NCBI GenBank assembly: GCA_019750255.1
Contig: JAIEOU010000011.1
Coordinates: forward strand, 1-38,638
Direction of reading: 5' to 3'
Length of the DNA: 38,638 nt
Origin: Patescibacteria group bacterium
Lineage (GTDB): Bacteria > Patescibacteriota > Minisyncoccia > Phycocordibacterales > UBA918
The translations under genes were made by a program, and so were the position numbers. This document shows, in pieces, positions 31,604 through 38,638 of the stretch; within the stretch, counting starts at the first letter, position 1; each line of letters begins with the position of its first letter. Below the pieces are notes generated by a model. It saw only the letters and a program-made list of their open reading frames with translations, was not told the DNA's origin and made no database searches.

Positions 31604-32586
31604 ATGAACAGGGCGGCAATCGAAAAGTAGATACAGAGGCTCATGAGTTGGCACACAACCGAGGTAATTGGCTCACTCGCGATTGCGGGGTCGTACCCAC
31701 GACGGTAAAAAAACCAAGGCAAACCAATACCAATGAGCGTTACTAAACATACCGTAATAAATACTGTTAAGCCTAAGACCGTACTTACTACTGGGACTAG
31801 TAACCACCACCAACTAACAACTAAAATTAATAGCCCCAGCACAGCACCCAACATAACATTCACGACAAGTTCTCGCGCAATATAGGTCCGCAGATTAAGC
31901 TGCGCCGCAATCGTTGAGGCACGAATGTACAGCATTTGGGTTTGGGCACTCACCGCATCAGCGATATATATAACTACAGGAATGAACGCAGCGAGCAGCA
32001 ATTGCACACGGAGTGCATCCTCAAACCACCGCACCACAACCGCGGCACCAATTCCGCCAATGAGGCCAATAACGAGCCATGGCAGACGCGAGTATACGTG
32101 CGTCAGTGGACCACCGCCTAAGAGATACCGCTCAGGATCAGGACGCTTGCTCACACCGGCAAAATGCAACACGTCCTCAGTGTGTTCGTGATTAAGTGTA
32201 GAAAGGATTGCGCCCGAGGACACAACGCCGAGAAAACGCTCGTGCGCATCGATGACCGGTACAGCTTTGAGTCCACTGCGCAGCGCCACATGAGCAACCC
32301 GCTCCTGGTCAGTATGCGGCCGTACTGTCACTACCGACTGTGGTGAGAAAGTTTGCAGATGTTCGTGACTTGGTGCCTGGAGCAACTCTCGTATCGACAC
32401 GACCCCGGTAAGGCGGCGCTCACCATTTACCAGATAGAGGTAATTAACCGTATCAAATTGTTCAGCCGAGTGTTGCAAAAGCTGTCGCCCCTCATGAATA
32501 GTAGCATCATCATTAATGGTGGGAACCTTAGTCGTAAGCATTCGGCCAGCCGAATCTTTTGGGTAATGTGAGAGTGCCATACTCAC
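31600..32586 (-). CDS. MgtE-like divalent-cation channel lacking the N domain
   Basis: A 328-residue protein. Two CBS domains (about 15-70 and 78-135; LTTKVPTINDDATI, GVVSIRELLQ, AVPVIDAHERFLGVVSSGAIL) are followed by five membrane helices. These carry the MgtE pattern PVVIYIADAVSAQTQMLYIR and RRGYDPAIASEPITSVVCQLM. The MgtE N domain that normally precedes the CBS pair is absent. In the last helix the conserved pore Asp of MgtE (TTxxD) appears as Gln (VVCQLM), so Mg2+ selectivity may differ. The GTG start at 32586 is 9 nt from GAGGT; an ATG at 32580 is an alternative. It is downstream of an exported-protein gene with a 2-nt gap. Confidence 0.82.
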   Translation of the reverse strand: MSMALSHYPKDSAGRMLTTKVPTINDDATIHEGRQLLQHSAEQFDTVNYLYLVNGERRLTGVVSIRELLQAPSHEHLQTFSPQSVVTVRPHTDQERVAHVALRSGLKAVPVIDAHERFLGVVSSGAILSTLNHEHTEDVLHFAGVSKRPDPERYLLGGGPLTHVYSRLPWLVIGLIGGIGAAVVVRWFEDALRVQLLLAAFIPVVIYIADAVSAQTQMLYIRASTIAAQLNLRTYIARELVVNVMLGAVLGLLILVVSWWWLLVPVVSTVLGLTVFITVCLVTLIGIGLPWFFYRRGYDPAIASEPITSVVCQLMSLCIYFSIAALFI

Positions 32587-32588
32587 AA

Positions 32589-33326
32589 TTAACGTACCTC
32601 TTCAGTACAGGAAAAACGTTCAGCGCAGGCAGCCTTGTCTGCGGAGTCTGATATCAACACGCACGCGGCACAGGCATCACCCCCACCGGGGACGACAGCG
32701 CCTTCAAAGGTTGTCCCATACTCCATCCCTCCCTCCATAATTGTCGAAAGGTCTCGGAACAATACGTCGCTTGGAGGAACGAACACACTACGGTCTACCC
32801 CAACCCACGGTGTACAATCGTAGGCAATATCATCATTCAGACTAACTGGTTCTTGAGTTTCAAGCTGGGGGCTCGTCGTACCTGAATCCTGTGTGACACT
32901 ACTCTTCATACCCCACGCCTCTCCGTCAATTACCGACCACAGGAACATGGTTCCATCCTTCACAATCATCGAACTTACCACCGGCTCTGCGCCGGACTCA
33001 CGCGGTACCAAAAAGTCACCGCGCAGCGCCCCGCCGCTGATAAAAATCGTTCCCTCAGTTTCATCCACACTACCCGAGGCAACAGCATCGCTATTGTCTT
33101 GAATGCGACATTCAAAGTCACGCCCCAGCGCTAAGAGCGTCGTCATGGCTGCCCGACCAGAAATAGGATCGTTCGCTCCGGGTTGGCGATTAAGACTGTC
33201 AGCTGGCAGCGAAGGTGACAGACCATCTGGTACTACCGGTACCGACGTACGGCCGAGTTGCCAGAAAAAAATTCCACTCGCAATGCCGAGCACCGCCACC
33301 ACACCCACAATTAGCTTACTATTCAT
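32589..33326 (-). CDS. exported protein of unknown function
   Basis: A 245-residue protein with an N-terminal membrane helix (5-23), then a linker and a beta-rich domain beginning MTTLLALGRDFECRIQD, with GTIFISGGALRGDFLVPRE and GTMFLWSVIDGEAWGMKS. It ends in a Cys-rich tail (DACAACVLISDSADKAACAERFSC). The C....G....R.df pattern followed by W recurs in CPR exported proteins, as far as I recall, but no function is assigned. The six or so cysteines would suit disulfides made by the DsbA-like protein. Not a lipoprotein: no lipobox. It probably shares a transcript with the MgtE-like gene. Confidence 0.7.
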   Translation of the reverse strand: MNSKLIVGVVAVLGIASGIFFWQLGRTSVPVVPDGLSPSLPADSLNRQPGANDPISGRAAMTTLLALGRDFECRIQDNSDAVASGSVDETEGTIFISGGALRGDFLVPRESGAEPVVSSMIVKDGTMFLWSVIDGEAWGMKSSVTQDSGTTSPQLETQEPVSLNDDIAYDCTPWVGVDRSVFVPPSDVLFRDLSTIMEGGMEYGTTFEGAVVPGGGDACAACVLISDSADKAACAERFSCTEEVR

Positions 33327-33406
33327 ATGATTGTGACTACCTTAACGGCGCTGCTAATTGTACTAAGCATAGCAGGTTTTTTATTCGCTCAGGTAACGGT
33401 TCTGCA

Positions 33407-33898
33407 CTATGCTGCAAATTCCCCACGCTCTGGGGCCACCAAGACCGCATAATCACTTGCGCGCATGGCCACTGAAAACCGCTTATCACCGGCGTTAAAA
33501 ACAATTTTCTCATTCAAGAGAAGTGACTCGTCAGCATACACCGGTAGTCCAAAAAGGGTACCAAAGGGCGGAACACCACCAGGCTGTACCCCACCAGTGA
33601 TTTCCGCCACCTCAGCTTCAGTGGCAAATCTTAGGTCGGTAAAGCCAAACAACGCCTTTACCTTCTCGCTCGCAAAGCGCTGTCCGCCTGGCAGCACAAA
33701 CATAACAAAATGTTTGCCACGCACGGGGTGCTTAGCACGCACAATCAGAGCTTTGGCTCCCTGATTAATCGAATAGCCGGGACGAAGCGCGGCCGCCTCT
33801 TCACTCGTACGCACCGGTTCATGCTCAAAGGTTTCGTACCACACCCCCGCATCATCAAGCACTTCCCGGATTTTTGCTACGACTGGGTGATAGTCCAT
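33407..33898 (-). CDS. YbaK/ProX-type aminoacyl-tRNA deacylase
   Basis: A 163-residue single-domain protein: VWYETFEHEPVRTSEEAAAL, the conserved Lys in INQGAKALIVRAK (about 50), FVLPGGQRFASEKVKALFGF, and GGVQPGGVPPFGTLFGLPVYAD (about 101-122), the 'GG.PPfG' loop of the family. These enzymes hydrolyse mischarged tRNAs such as Ala- or Cys-tRNA(Pro), acting in trans as proofreading factors. It lies 9 nt after the SulP gene on the same strand. The 80-bp gap before the exported-protein gene has no gene. Confidence 0.88.
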   Translation of the reverse strand: MDYHPVVAKIREVLDDAGVWYETFEHEPVRTSEEAAALRPGYSINQGAKALIVRAKHPVRGKHFVMFVLPGGQRFASEKVKALFGFTDLRFATEAEVAEITGGVQPGGVPPFGTLFGLPVYADESLLLNEKIVFNAGDKRFSVAMRASDYAVLVAPERGEFAA

Positions 33899-33907
33899 GA
33901 ACGTATG

Positions 33908-35581
33908 TTACGACTTCTTTTGTATCACCGCAATTGCGTCCTCAACCTTCTTGGTAAGGCGCCCAGCGCTCGCGAGTGCGGCAATGACTGGAAAGAGCAC
34001 TAAACGCTCCCGCACCTGTCCACTCATCGATGAAAGGTAGACGGTCTTCCCGGCAGCTTCTAGTGCCAAAATTCCCTCCGCCGACATTTCTTCACCTTCG
34101 TAGTCAACCGAGAAAAGATTACGGAGACGAATAACCACAACCGGCGTCGCAGCCTGTGCCAGTGTTCGGAAATTGGCCGCATGCCGAGAACTATCGATGT
34201 AGCCGAGAAACCCAGCCACGCTATATGTCACAAAGGTATAGGTTTCATTTGGCACGAGACCCAGCACCTTGGCATTACGTTCGTCACGCTTACTTCCGTC
34301 TGCAAAATTGTACATAACATCAAAGTAGCCCCGACTCACCCGGTCAGCAAACAAAAGTAGTGCCACCACTGCCCCCACCACCACTGCCACCCCAGCATCT
34401 TCAAACACCGTAACAAGCAACACTAAGATGGCCACAAAGAAACTTTCCTTCTCCCGTCTCCAAAACTCTTTAAATTGATGGACCTCAATGAGACCAAGAG
34501 CAGTGTTAGCAAGGATGGCCGCAATCACTGCCATTGGAATGTACGAGAAAAATGGCAGTGCAATGACGGCAATCACGGCGGTAATCACAGCCGCAATAAC
34601 CGCTGCGGTTTTATGAGTCGCTCCGGCCTTAATGTTTGCACCAGTGCGAATAAAGACACCAGTAGCCGGAAGACCTCCCATCGAGCCGGATCCAAGGTTG
34701 GCCAAGGCCAGTCCCAATAACTCTTTTCGACTAGAAAACTGGGTCTTCGTCAGCTTATCAGCAATCTGTGCCGTAATAAGAGTTTCAAGGACCGCAATCA
34801 GCGCAATTGTACCTGCCGCCCCCACCACCCAGCGCAGCTGTTCGGTGTTACCTACCACCTCCGCGTAGGTATCCCACGGCACACTCATCATCAGCGCTCC
34901 CGAAAAGGCACCGAATTTATCACCGAGGGTAGTGAGGCCGATCTGTATGTATCCATACGTATCAAGTACTCCTACACCAATTCCTACGAGCGCCGCTGGA
35001 ATAACTGCTGGTATGAGCTTTACATAGCGCTTCCAAGCTAGTATGCCCACAATAAAAAGCACGAAGATACCAAAGGTCGGCGTGTGTACATCAGTAAAAT
35101 GCTGCACAAAGAGCTCAATGTCTCCGGTAAAGTGGCCCGTACGCTTCAGCGAAGAAAGTCCAGTAGCATCAAACAGCTGCGAGGCCGCAATCAAAAATGC
35201 TACACCCCCAGCAAACCCGTACATGACACTCGATGGAATGTAGTACAAAAACCGGTCAGCCCGCAACAACCAAATGAGAAAAATAATGACACCCGTAGCT
35301 AGGGCCAAAAGTGGCAATACAGCCGCCCCAAGACCAAGCGGCGCAGCGAGCGTCGCAGCAAACAGCACGGTCGTGAGGGCACCGGCCGCTCCGACAATAT
35401 TGTAATTACTACCGCCAAAAAACCCCGCAATAAGCGTAGCCCACACTCCTGTAATAATGCCCGGCACGGGCCCCGCCCCGGATGCCACCGACAGCGCAAT
35501 TGAAAGTGGTACGGAAATAAGCGCGACCGTAAGGCCAGCTTTCCAGTTTTCTTGTAGCCGTGTGGTAAGTTGTGTCTTCAT
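33908..35581 (-). CDS. SulP/SLC26-family anion transporter
   Basis: 557 residues from the ATG at 35581. An upstream in-frame TTG at 35653 is unlikely because the intervening stretch contains the preceding gene's terminator. It opens with ENWKAGLTVALISVPLSIAL, has about 12-14 membrane helices, the family signature around NYNIVGAAGALTTVL, and GGLPATGVFIRTGANIKAGA. A shortened STAS domain ends the protein (about 455-555). SulP proteins move sulfate, bicarbonate or other anions. The gene directly upstream encodes a beta-carbonic-anhydrase-like protein, which favours bicarbonate; the sulfur genes are 30 kb away. GAGGAT lies about 18 nt before the ATG. Confidence 0.9.
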   Translation of the reverse strand: MKTQLTTRLQENWKAGLTVALISVPLSIALSVASGAGPVPGIITGVWATLIAGFFGGSNYNIVGAAGALTTVLFAATLAAPLGLGAAVLPLLALATGVIIFLIWLLRADRFLYYIPSSVMYGFAGGVAFLIAASQLFDATGLSSLKRTGHFTGDIELFVQHFTDVHTPTFGIFVLFIVGILAWKRYVKLIPAVIPAALVGIGVGVLDTYGYIQIGLTTLGDKFGAFSGALMMSVPWDTYAEVVGNTEQLRWVVGAAGTIALIAVLETLITAQIADKLTKTQFSSRKELLGLALANLGSGSMGGLPATGVFIRTGANIKAGATHKTAAVIAAVITAVIAVIALPFFSYIPMAVIAAILANTALGLIEVHQFKEFWRREKESFFVAILVLLVTVFEDAGVAVVVGAVVALLLFADRVSRGYFDVMYNFADGSKRDERNAKVLGLVPNETYTFVTYSVAGFLGYIDSSRHAANFRTLAQAATPVVVIRLRNLFSVDYEGEEMSAEGILALEAAGKTVYLSSMSGQVRERLVLFPVIAALASAGRLTKKVEDAIAVIQKKS

Positions 35582-35641
35582 AACTTCGTAAACTATCCTC
35601 AATAAAAAATAAACCTCTCTCGCTTCAGTATGAAAAAGTGT

Positions 35642-35677
35642 CTGCTCACCCAAGGTACAATGACCTTAGGTGAGCAG
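35642..35677 (-). terminator. Rho-independent terminator between the CA-like and SulP genes
   Basis: CTGCTCACC-x-AAGGT with a 6-nt loop and ACCTT-x-GGTGAGCAG make a 14-bp stem with one mismatch, followed on the minus strand by ACACTTTTTC. It lies 18 nt after the carbonic-anhydrase-like stop; some read-through into SulP remains possible. Confidence 0.88.
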
Positions 35678-35695
35678 TACACACTCTTCGCCTAC

Positions 35696-36130
35696 TCAGG
35701 CTGCAATGGCTGGATCACAACGCAGTCGCAGCCGATGTAAACGAGTCAAGCCTTTAATGCAATGATGGTCATGCATCACCACAATGGGCAAATGCACTCC
35801 TGCAGCACGGAGCCTAGCAATAAAGGCCTCCACGTACCGCTGCACCTCCGCTTCGGTAAACCCAATGAGAGCTTGAACCGCGCAGTGCTCATGGGTGACA
35901 ATCTCGATTGAAACCGGCTTGCGGGCCGTTATCAATAACTTAATCTTTCCTATAAAGATAGATTGCCTGGTCTCGACACTGACGCCGCTACTGCACGGAC
36001 ACAATGGATCAAGTATTCCTCCCGGAACACTGATAGTTGGCGCAGGTGTTGGATGCAGCGGTTCAGATCGTTCGTCCGAGCATCTGATTACCAACCGCAC
36101 TCCTTCTCCGCCTTCGGCAACGTAAGCCAT
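35696..36130 (-). CDS. compact beta-carbonic-anhydrase-like zinc protein
   Basis: 144 residues from the ATG at 36130, supported by AGAGGGGG 4 nt upstream; the frame continues to 36208 without such a signal. Beta-carbonic anhydrases bind zinc through Cys in CxDxR and His/Cys in HxxC. Here CSDER (Cys17, Asp19, Arg21) and HEHC (His80, Cys83) match, with SVPGG at 34-38 where the family has its Gly-rich strand. It is much shorter than classical beta-CAs (about 200), like the small CA-like proteins of CPR genomes. A second HDHHC (120-124) and DPLCPCSS are extra possible metal sites. The SulP transporter downstream makes a CO2/bicarbonate role attractive, but activity is unproven. Confidence 0.65.
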   Translation of the reverse strand: MAYVAEGGEGVRLVIRCSDERSEPLHPTPAPTISVPGGILDPLCPCSSGVSVETRQSIFIGKIKLLITARKPVSIEIVTHEHCAVQALIGFTEAEVQRYVEAFIARLRAAGVHLPIVVMHDHHCIKGLTRLHRLRLRCDPAIAA

Positions 36131-36340
36131 AAAACCCCCTCTGTTTTTGTTTGAACACCGCACACTCTCTGGCACCGAAACGATGATGTAATGACACCAT
36201 CCCCCCAAAGCGAGAGAAAACGCTAAGAACTATGAAGCAGGAATTGTACCCAGTGGCCAAGATTCCAAACTTGCCGCCAACAAACATACGCCTGTAGTAC
36301 GTACTTGTAAAGAGAGTTATGCACCCACCTGTCACAAGGT

Positions 36341-36379
36341 AAAAAAAATGGCCGCAGGCAAAGCCTGCGGCCATTTTTT
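36341..36379. terminator. perfect bidirectional terminator
   Basis: AAAAATGGCCGCAGGC and GCCTGCGGCCATTTTT with a 3-nt AAA loop form a perfect stem flanked by A and T runs, 10 nt after the PG-binding gene's stop. The interval 36131-36340 upstream of the CA-like gene shows no gene I can support. Confidence 0.95.
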
Positions 36380-36389
36380 CTATATAATC

Positions 36390-37445
36390 TTACAGTTCAT
36401 CTTCTGCGTCCTCGATCAAGCTTTCTGCGTCATCGAGGTAATCCTCAGCGTCACTATCCTCACCATCATCGAGCGCATCCTCGGCGTCATCAAGAGCATC
36501 TTCCGCCTCGTCGAGATAGTCTTCAGCATCGCCTACCTCTTCATCGTTATCAATCGCTTCCTCAACCTCATCACGCACATCATCAAGTTCATCACGTAAA
36601 TCATCAAGTCTATCTTCCAGATCCTCTGAATCCTCACCCTCATCGTCCTCGTCAGAACGTTCGCGCTTCCCAATAGCATCAACCGCCTCTGCAATCAGTG
36701 GAAGCGCTCGCTTTGTAACAACCAGTACCCGATCGTAATCATTGTCATCAAATAAATCCTCAGCCTGACTTAACATATCGGCAACCTCATCGAGAAGCTC
36801 TTCGGCAACATCGACACGCTCGCCGTCTTCGTCGGCTTCGGCAATCTCCTCTTCGGCCGCCACGAAGGCATCGTCAGCCTCGTTTAAAGCCGCCTCTGCC
36901 CGCTCGGCTTTCGAACCGGCTGCTGATGTTGGCGCAGCGACTGGCTTTAGACTGTCAGTAGCTGGCTTTTTCCCCTCCAAAGCAGCCACGCGTGCCTCGA
37001 GACTAACGAGACGCTTGAGGAGAGCCTGGAGCAAATCTGGCGCAGGCAGAGTTCCTGCAGACGGTGTGGTGACACCAAGCACTTCTCCGGACGGACTCGC
37101 GTCACCAGTTCTATACAACGCGCGAGAGAGCGGTCCAAAAGTGCCGCTCGCCGGGGAGATTCCCTTGGCTGCTTGCCACTTCTTTACTGCCGCTTCGGTA
37201 AGCACCTTGTACTCACCAGTCTCGTTTCCTGGTGAACCGGCCCCCGTGTCAGCAATCTTGAAACCATTTCCGTTTAGATAAACTTGCAAACATTTTACGT
37301 CTTCACCAGTAACACCCAACTGTAGATCTCGAGTAAAAGTACACGTAGCAGCCTGCGACACGAGTGGTACTACTAAAACAACACTGGCAATACATCCTAC
37401 TAATAATGCGATAAAAGCGCCCCAGCTATGGTTAATCATTTTCAT
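36390..37445 (-). CDS. exported peptidoglycan-binding protein with acidic coiled-coil tail
   Basis: A 351-residue protein. It has a signal/anchor (about 10-32), then a PG_binding_1 domain (about 35-112) with FTRDLQLGVTGEDVKCLQVY, AAVKKWQAAKGI and GTFGPLSRALY. A short coiled coil follows (LLQALLKRLVSLEARVAALEG, about 140-160). The long C-terminal half (180-351) is dominated by Asp and Glu, with repeats such as DAEDYLDEAEDALDDAEDALDD. The tail could bind Ca2+ or Mg2+ or project from the wall. A TATACT box (37454-37459) lies 8 nt before the ATG and there is no Shine-Dalgarno. The transcript is closed by a perfect terminator. Confidence 0.85.
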   Translation of the reverse strand: MKMINHSWGAFIALLVGCIASVVLVVPLVSQAATCTFTRDLQLGVTGEDVKCLQVYLNGNGFKIADTGAGSPGNETGEYKVLTEAAVKKWQAAKGISPASGTFGPLSRALYRTGDASPSGEVLGVTTPSAGTLPAPDLLQALLKRLVSLEARVAALEGKKPATDSLKPVAAPTSAAGSKAERAEAALNEADDAFVAAEEEIAEADEDGERVDVAEELLDEVADMLSQAEDLFDDNDYDRVLVVTKRALPLIAEAVDAIGKRERSDEDDEGEDSEDLEDRLDDLRDELDDVRDEVEEAIDNDEEVGDAEDYLDEAEDALDDAEDALDDGEDSDAEDYLDDAESLIEDAEDEL

Positions 37446-37505
37446 ATGTTCGTAGTATACCTTACCGGCAAAAAAGCCCGGCTGTGGATTACGCGAACAG
37501 TATTG

Positions 37506-37646
37506 CTAACCTTTCCCTGAATTCTTCACTACTTTAGTGCCTCGATTTTTAACCACTCCCTCCATGCGTGACGCCGTCCGACGTGGCTGCTGCTGATTAC
37601 CACTAGTTCGGTTTGGATGTCCGGGTTGTGAAAAATCTTTTTTCAT
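37506..37646 (-). CDS. small basic protein, 46 aa
   Basis: A short frame, MKKDFSQPGHPNRTSGNQQQ, then RRTASRMEGVVKNRGTKVVK and the end NSGKG, rich in Arg/Lys, Gln and Gly. There is no membrane helix. A TACAAT box (37654-37659) ends 7 nt before the ATG, the same architecture as its neighbours, which supports expression. The composition suggests nucleic-acid binding or a disordered partner. It is the only gene in the 310-bp gap between the PG-binding and DedA-family genes; the rest of that gap contains the two promoters. Confidence 0.55.
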   Translation of the reverse strand: MKKDFSQPGHPNRTSGNQQQPRRTASRMEGVVKNRGTKVVKNSGKG

Positions 37647-37755
37647 ACTAATTATTGTACGCCTATATCACCCACGCACAACCACTATCGGTGCTCGGAC
37701 GAGCTGTGGTCTTGATTACAAAACGAGCACCTTACCTGCTATACTTGCACCTACC

Positions 37756-38409
37756 ATGACCTCCGGCCTTGAACAAAGCCTCACTTCTCTCATTGAGGCA
37801 ATACCACTTGAGTTATTTGCCTTCATCGCTTCCTTTATTGAAGAAGTAATTGCCCCGATCCCTTCAGCAGGAGTACTTGTTCTCACCGGATCCTTTGCTG
37901 CAGTTCAAGGTCGGACCGTTCTGGAGCTCATCCCGCTCGTAGTCATAGCTGCCGCCGGAAAAGCACTCGGGGCTATCATTGTTTATTTTTTTGCGGATAA
38001 GATATCTCACTTTGTGTTCCGCAGTTTCGGAAAGTGGTTTAAGGTTAGCTCCGAGGAAGTCAGTGAGCTCGGCAAGCGCATAACCGGTACGCCTCGTGAT
38101 TACCTTATTCTCACCGCCTGTCGAGCGCTTCCTATCATTCCTTCTTCAGCCATGTCGGTTGGATGCGGGGTGCTCAAAATTCCCTTCCGTCTTTTTATGA
38201 TTACCACTGTCATTGGCACAATCGTGCGGGACAGTGTATTCATTTATGCCGGATATACGGGAGCGGATTTCCTGAAGCGCCTTACCGAACATTCAGTCAG
38301 TATTGAATCGTACGTCCAGCTCGGTATCGTCAGTGCGGTAATACTGGTGTTTATTTATATTTATGTGCGCCGCTCACGAAAAGCCAAAGACGAACACCCC
38401 TCTATTTAA
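37756..38409 (+). CDS. DedA/VTT-domain membrane protein
   Basis: A 217-residue protein with about five to six hydrophobic segments and the VTT (SNARE-associated) pattern: FIEEVIAPIPSAGVLVLTG (about 27-45), GKALGAIIVYFFADK, a soluble loop and RALPIIPSSAMSVGCGVLKI (about 123-142). The tail is basic. DedA-family members include flippases for undecaprenyl phosphate and phosphatidylethanolamine; which lipid is moved here is unknown. TGC-TATACT (37740-37745) ends 10 nt before the ATG with no Shine-Dalgarno. It is the last gene before the tandem repeat that runs off the window. Confidence 0.88.
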   Translation: MTSGLEQSLTSLIEAIPLELFAFIASFIEEVIAPIPSAGVLVLTGSFAAVQGRTVLELIPLVVIAAAGKALGAIIVYFFADKISHFVFRSFGKWFKVSSEEVSELGKRITGTPRDYLILTACRALPIIPSSAMSVGCGVLKIPFRLFMITTVIGTIVRDSVFIYAGYTGADFLKRLTEHSVSIESYVQLGIVSAVILVFIYIYVRRSRKAKDEHPSI

Positions 38410-38455
38410 ATTACTGGCAGTATTTCCGAAGTAATTCTCCCAAGGCCGCACGCTA

Positions 38456-38638
38456 CCACTACTTTTCTCGCTTTGAGGCTCAAAAGTAATGAAGCGTCGA
38501 CATGAGGAAAATATAGTCGTAGCTTTGCTACTCCTTATTTCTGCTCCTCAGCCTGACGCTGCCACTACTTTTCTCGCTTTGAGGCTCAAAAGTAATGAAG
38601 CGTCGACATGAGGAAAATATAGTCGTAGCTTTGCTACT
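38456..38638. repeat. 106-bp tandem repeat, second unit cut by the window end
   Basis: The unit beginning CCACTACTTTTCTCGC at 38456 recurs at 38562 (period 106 bp). The 77 bases available from the second unit are identical to the first. It shares CTCAAAAGTAATGAAGCG, AGGAAAATATAGTC and CTCCTTATTTCT with the cluster at 9232-9454. Inside are a long inverted repeat (38457-38466 with 38482-38491, one mismatch) and the hairpin GTAGC-TTT-GCTAC (38519-38531). No open frame is convincing. The array may continue past the window. Confidence 0.9.

Noticed and set aside
35582-35653. N-terminal extension of the SulP protein from a TTG at 35653
   Set aside because: The stretch contains the preceding gene's terminator hairpin and lacks homology to SulP starts; the ATG at 35581 begins the conserved KTQLTTRLQENW region.
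38456-38638. CRISPR or protein-coding repeat at the window end
   Set aside because: The whole 106-bp unit is repeated without variable spacers, and no convincing open frame spans it.

Overview
The window looks like chromosome from a member of the Candidate Phyla Radiation (Patescibacteria, probably a Paceibacteria/'Parcubacteria' lineage near Kaiserbacteria). This is inferred from gene content, not from a marker search. It carries the minimal-cell toolkit typical of those genomes: LemA, HtpX and DUF3137; an oligopeptide-binding protein with no permease; RNase J with a long disordered N-terminus; a MutY without an Fe-S cluster; a DsbA-like oxidoreductase; membrane proteins of unknown role; and no visible amino-acid or nucleotide biosynthesis. 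The GroESL operon is free of any CIRCE operator. Many genes have a -10 hexamer only 5-12 nt before the start codon and no Shine-Dalgarno sequence, which suggests leaderless transcripts.

Layout. 1-4373 is an accessory block. A secreted DUF2202 protein is divergent from a five-gene sulfur operon headed by a CsoR/CstR-type repressor: persulfide dioxygenase, two half-size YeeE/YedE transporters, a DUF442 phosphatase-like protein and a TauE/SafE exporter. The repressor has a matching operator on its own promoter. The block abuts tRNA-Ser(GGA), and a decayed copy of the 3' end of that tRNA plus its downstream flank lies at the far side (51-99 against 4349-4397). This suggests an island inserted at the tRNA. 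4501-8616 (minus strand) holds DUF3137, a frameshifted cell-wall amidase, HtpX, a 126-bp palindromic element, a MazG-like pyrophosphatase and LemA, all envelope or housekeeping functions. 8735-9454 holds a winged-helix protein and a repeat cluster. 9451-11457 is groESL.

11646-17993 (plus strand) holds a small orphan protein, SecG, an SBP_bac_5 protein, RNase J, a small membrane protein and an MFS permease. 18046-22000 (minus) is a DNA-repair and miscellaneous run: MutY-like glycosylase, class II photolyase, PspC, HAD phosphatase and an SH3 protein with a CHAP-like but apparently catalytically dead C-terminus. 22087-29590 (minus) is an envelope and carbohydrate region: a bactofilin-like membrane protein, small exported proteins, an HtrA protease, a GH clan A hydrolase, an EamA transporter, GH1 and a YHYH protein. 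29710-33898 holds DsbA, a methyltransferase, DgkA, an MgtE-like protein, an exported protein and a YbaK-type deacylase. 33908-36130 holds a SulP anion transporter next to a compact beta-carbonic-anhydrase-like protein, a possible bicarbonate pair. 36390-38409 holds a peptidoglycan-binding protein with a very acidic tail, a small basic protein and a DedA-family protein. The window ends inside a 106-bp tandem repeat related to the cluster at 9232-9454.

Most noteworthy: the tRNA-flanked sulfur island with an intact CsoR-type operator but an atypical repressor; the two repeat families, one with TIR-like ends supplying a stop codon and one with covarying hairpins; the contrast between leaderless genes and four self-contained SD-plus-terminator gene cassettes; and the SulP/carbonic-anhydrase-like pair.
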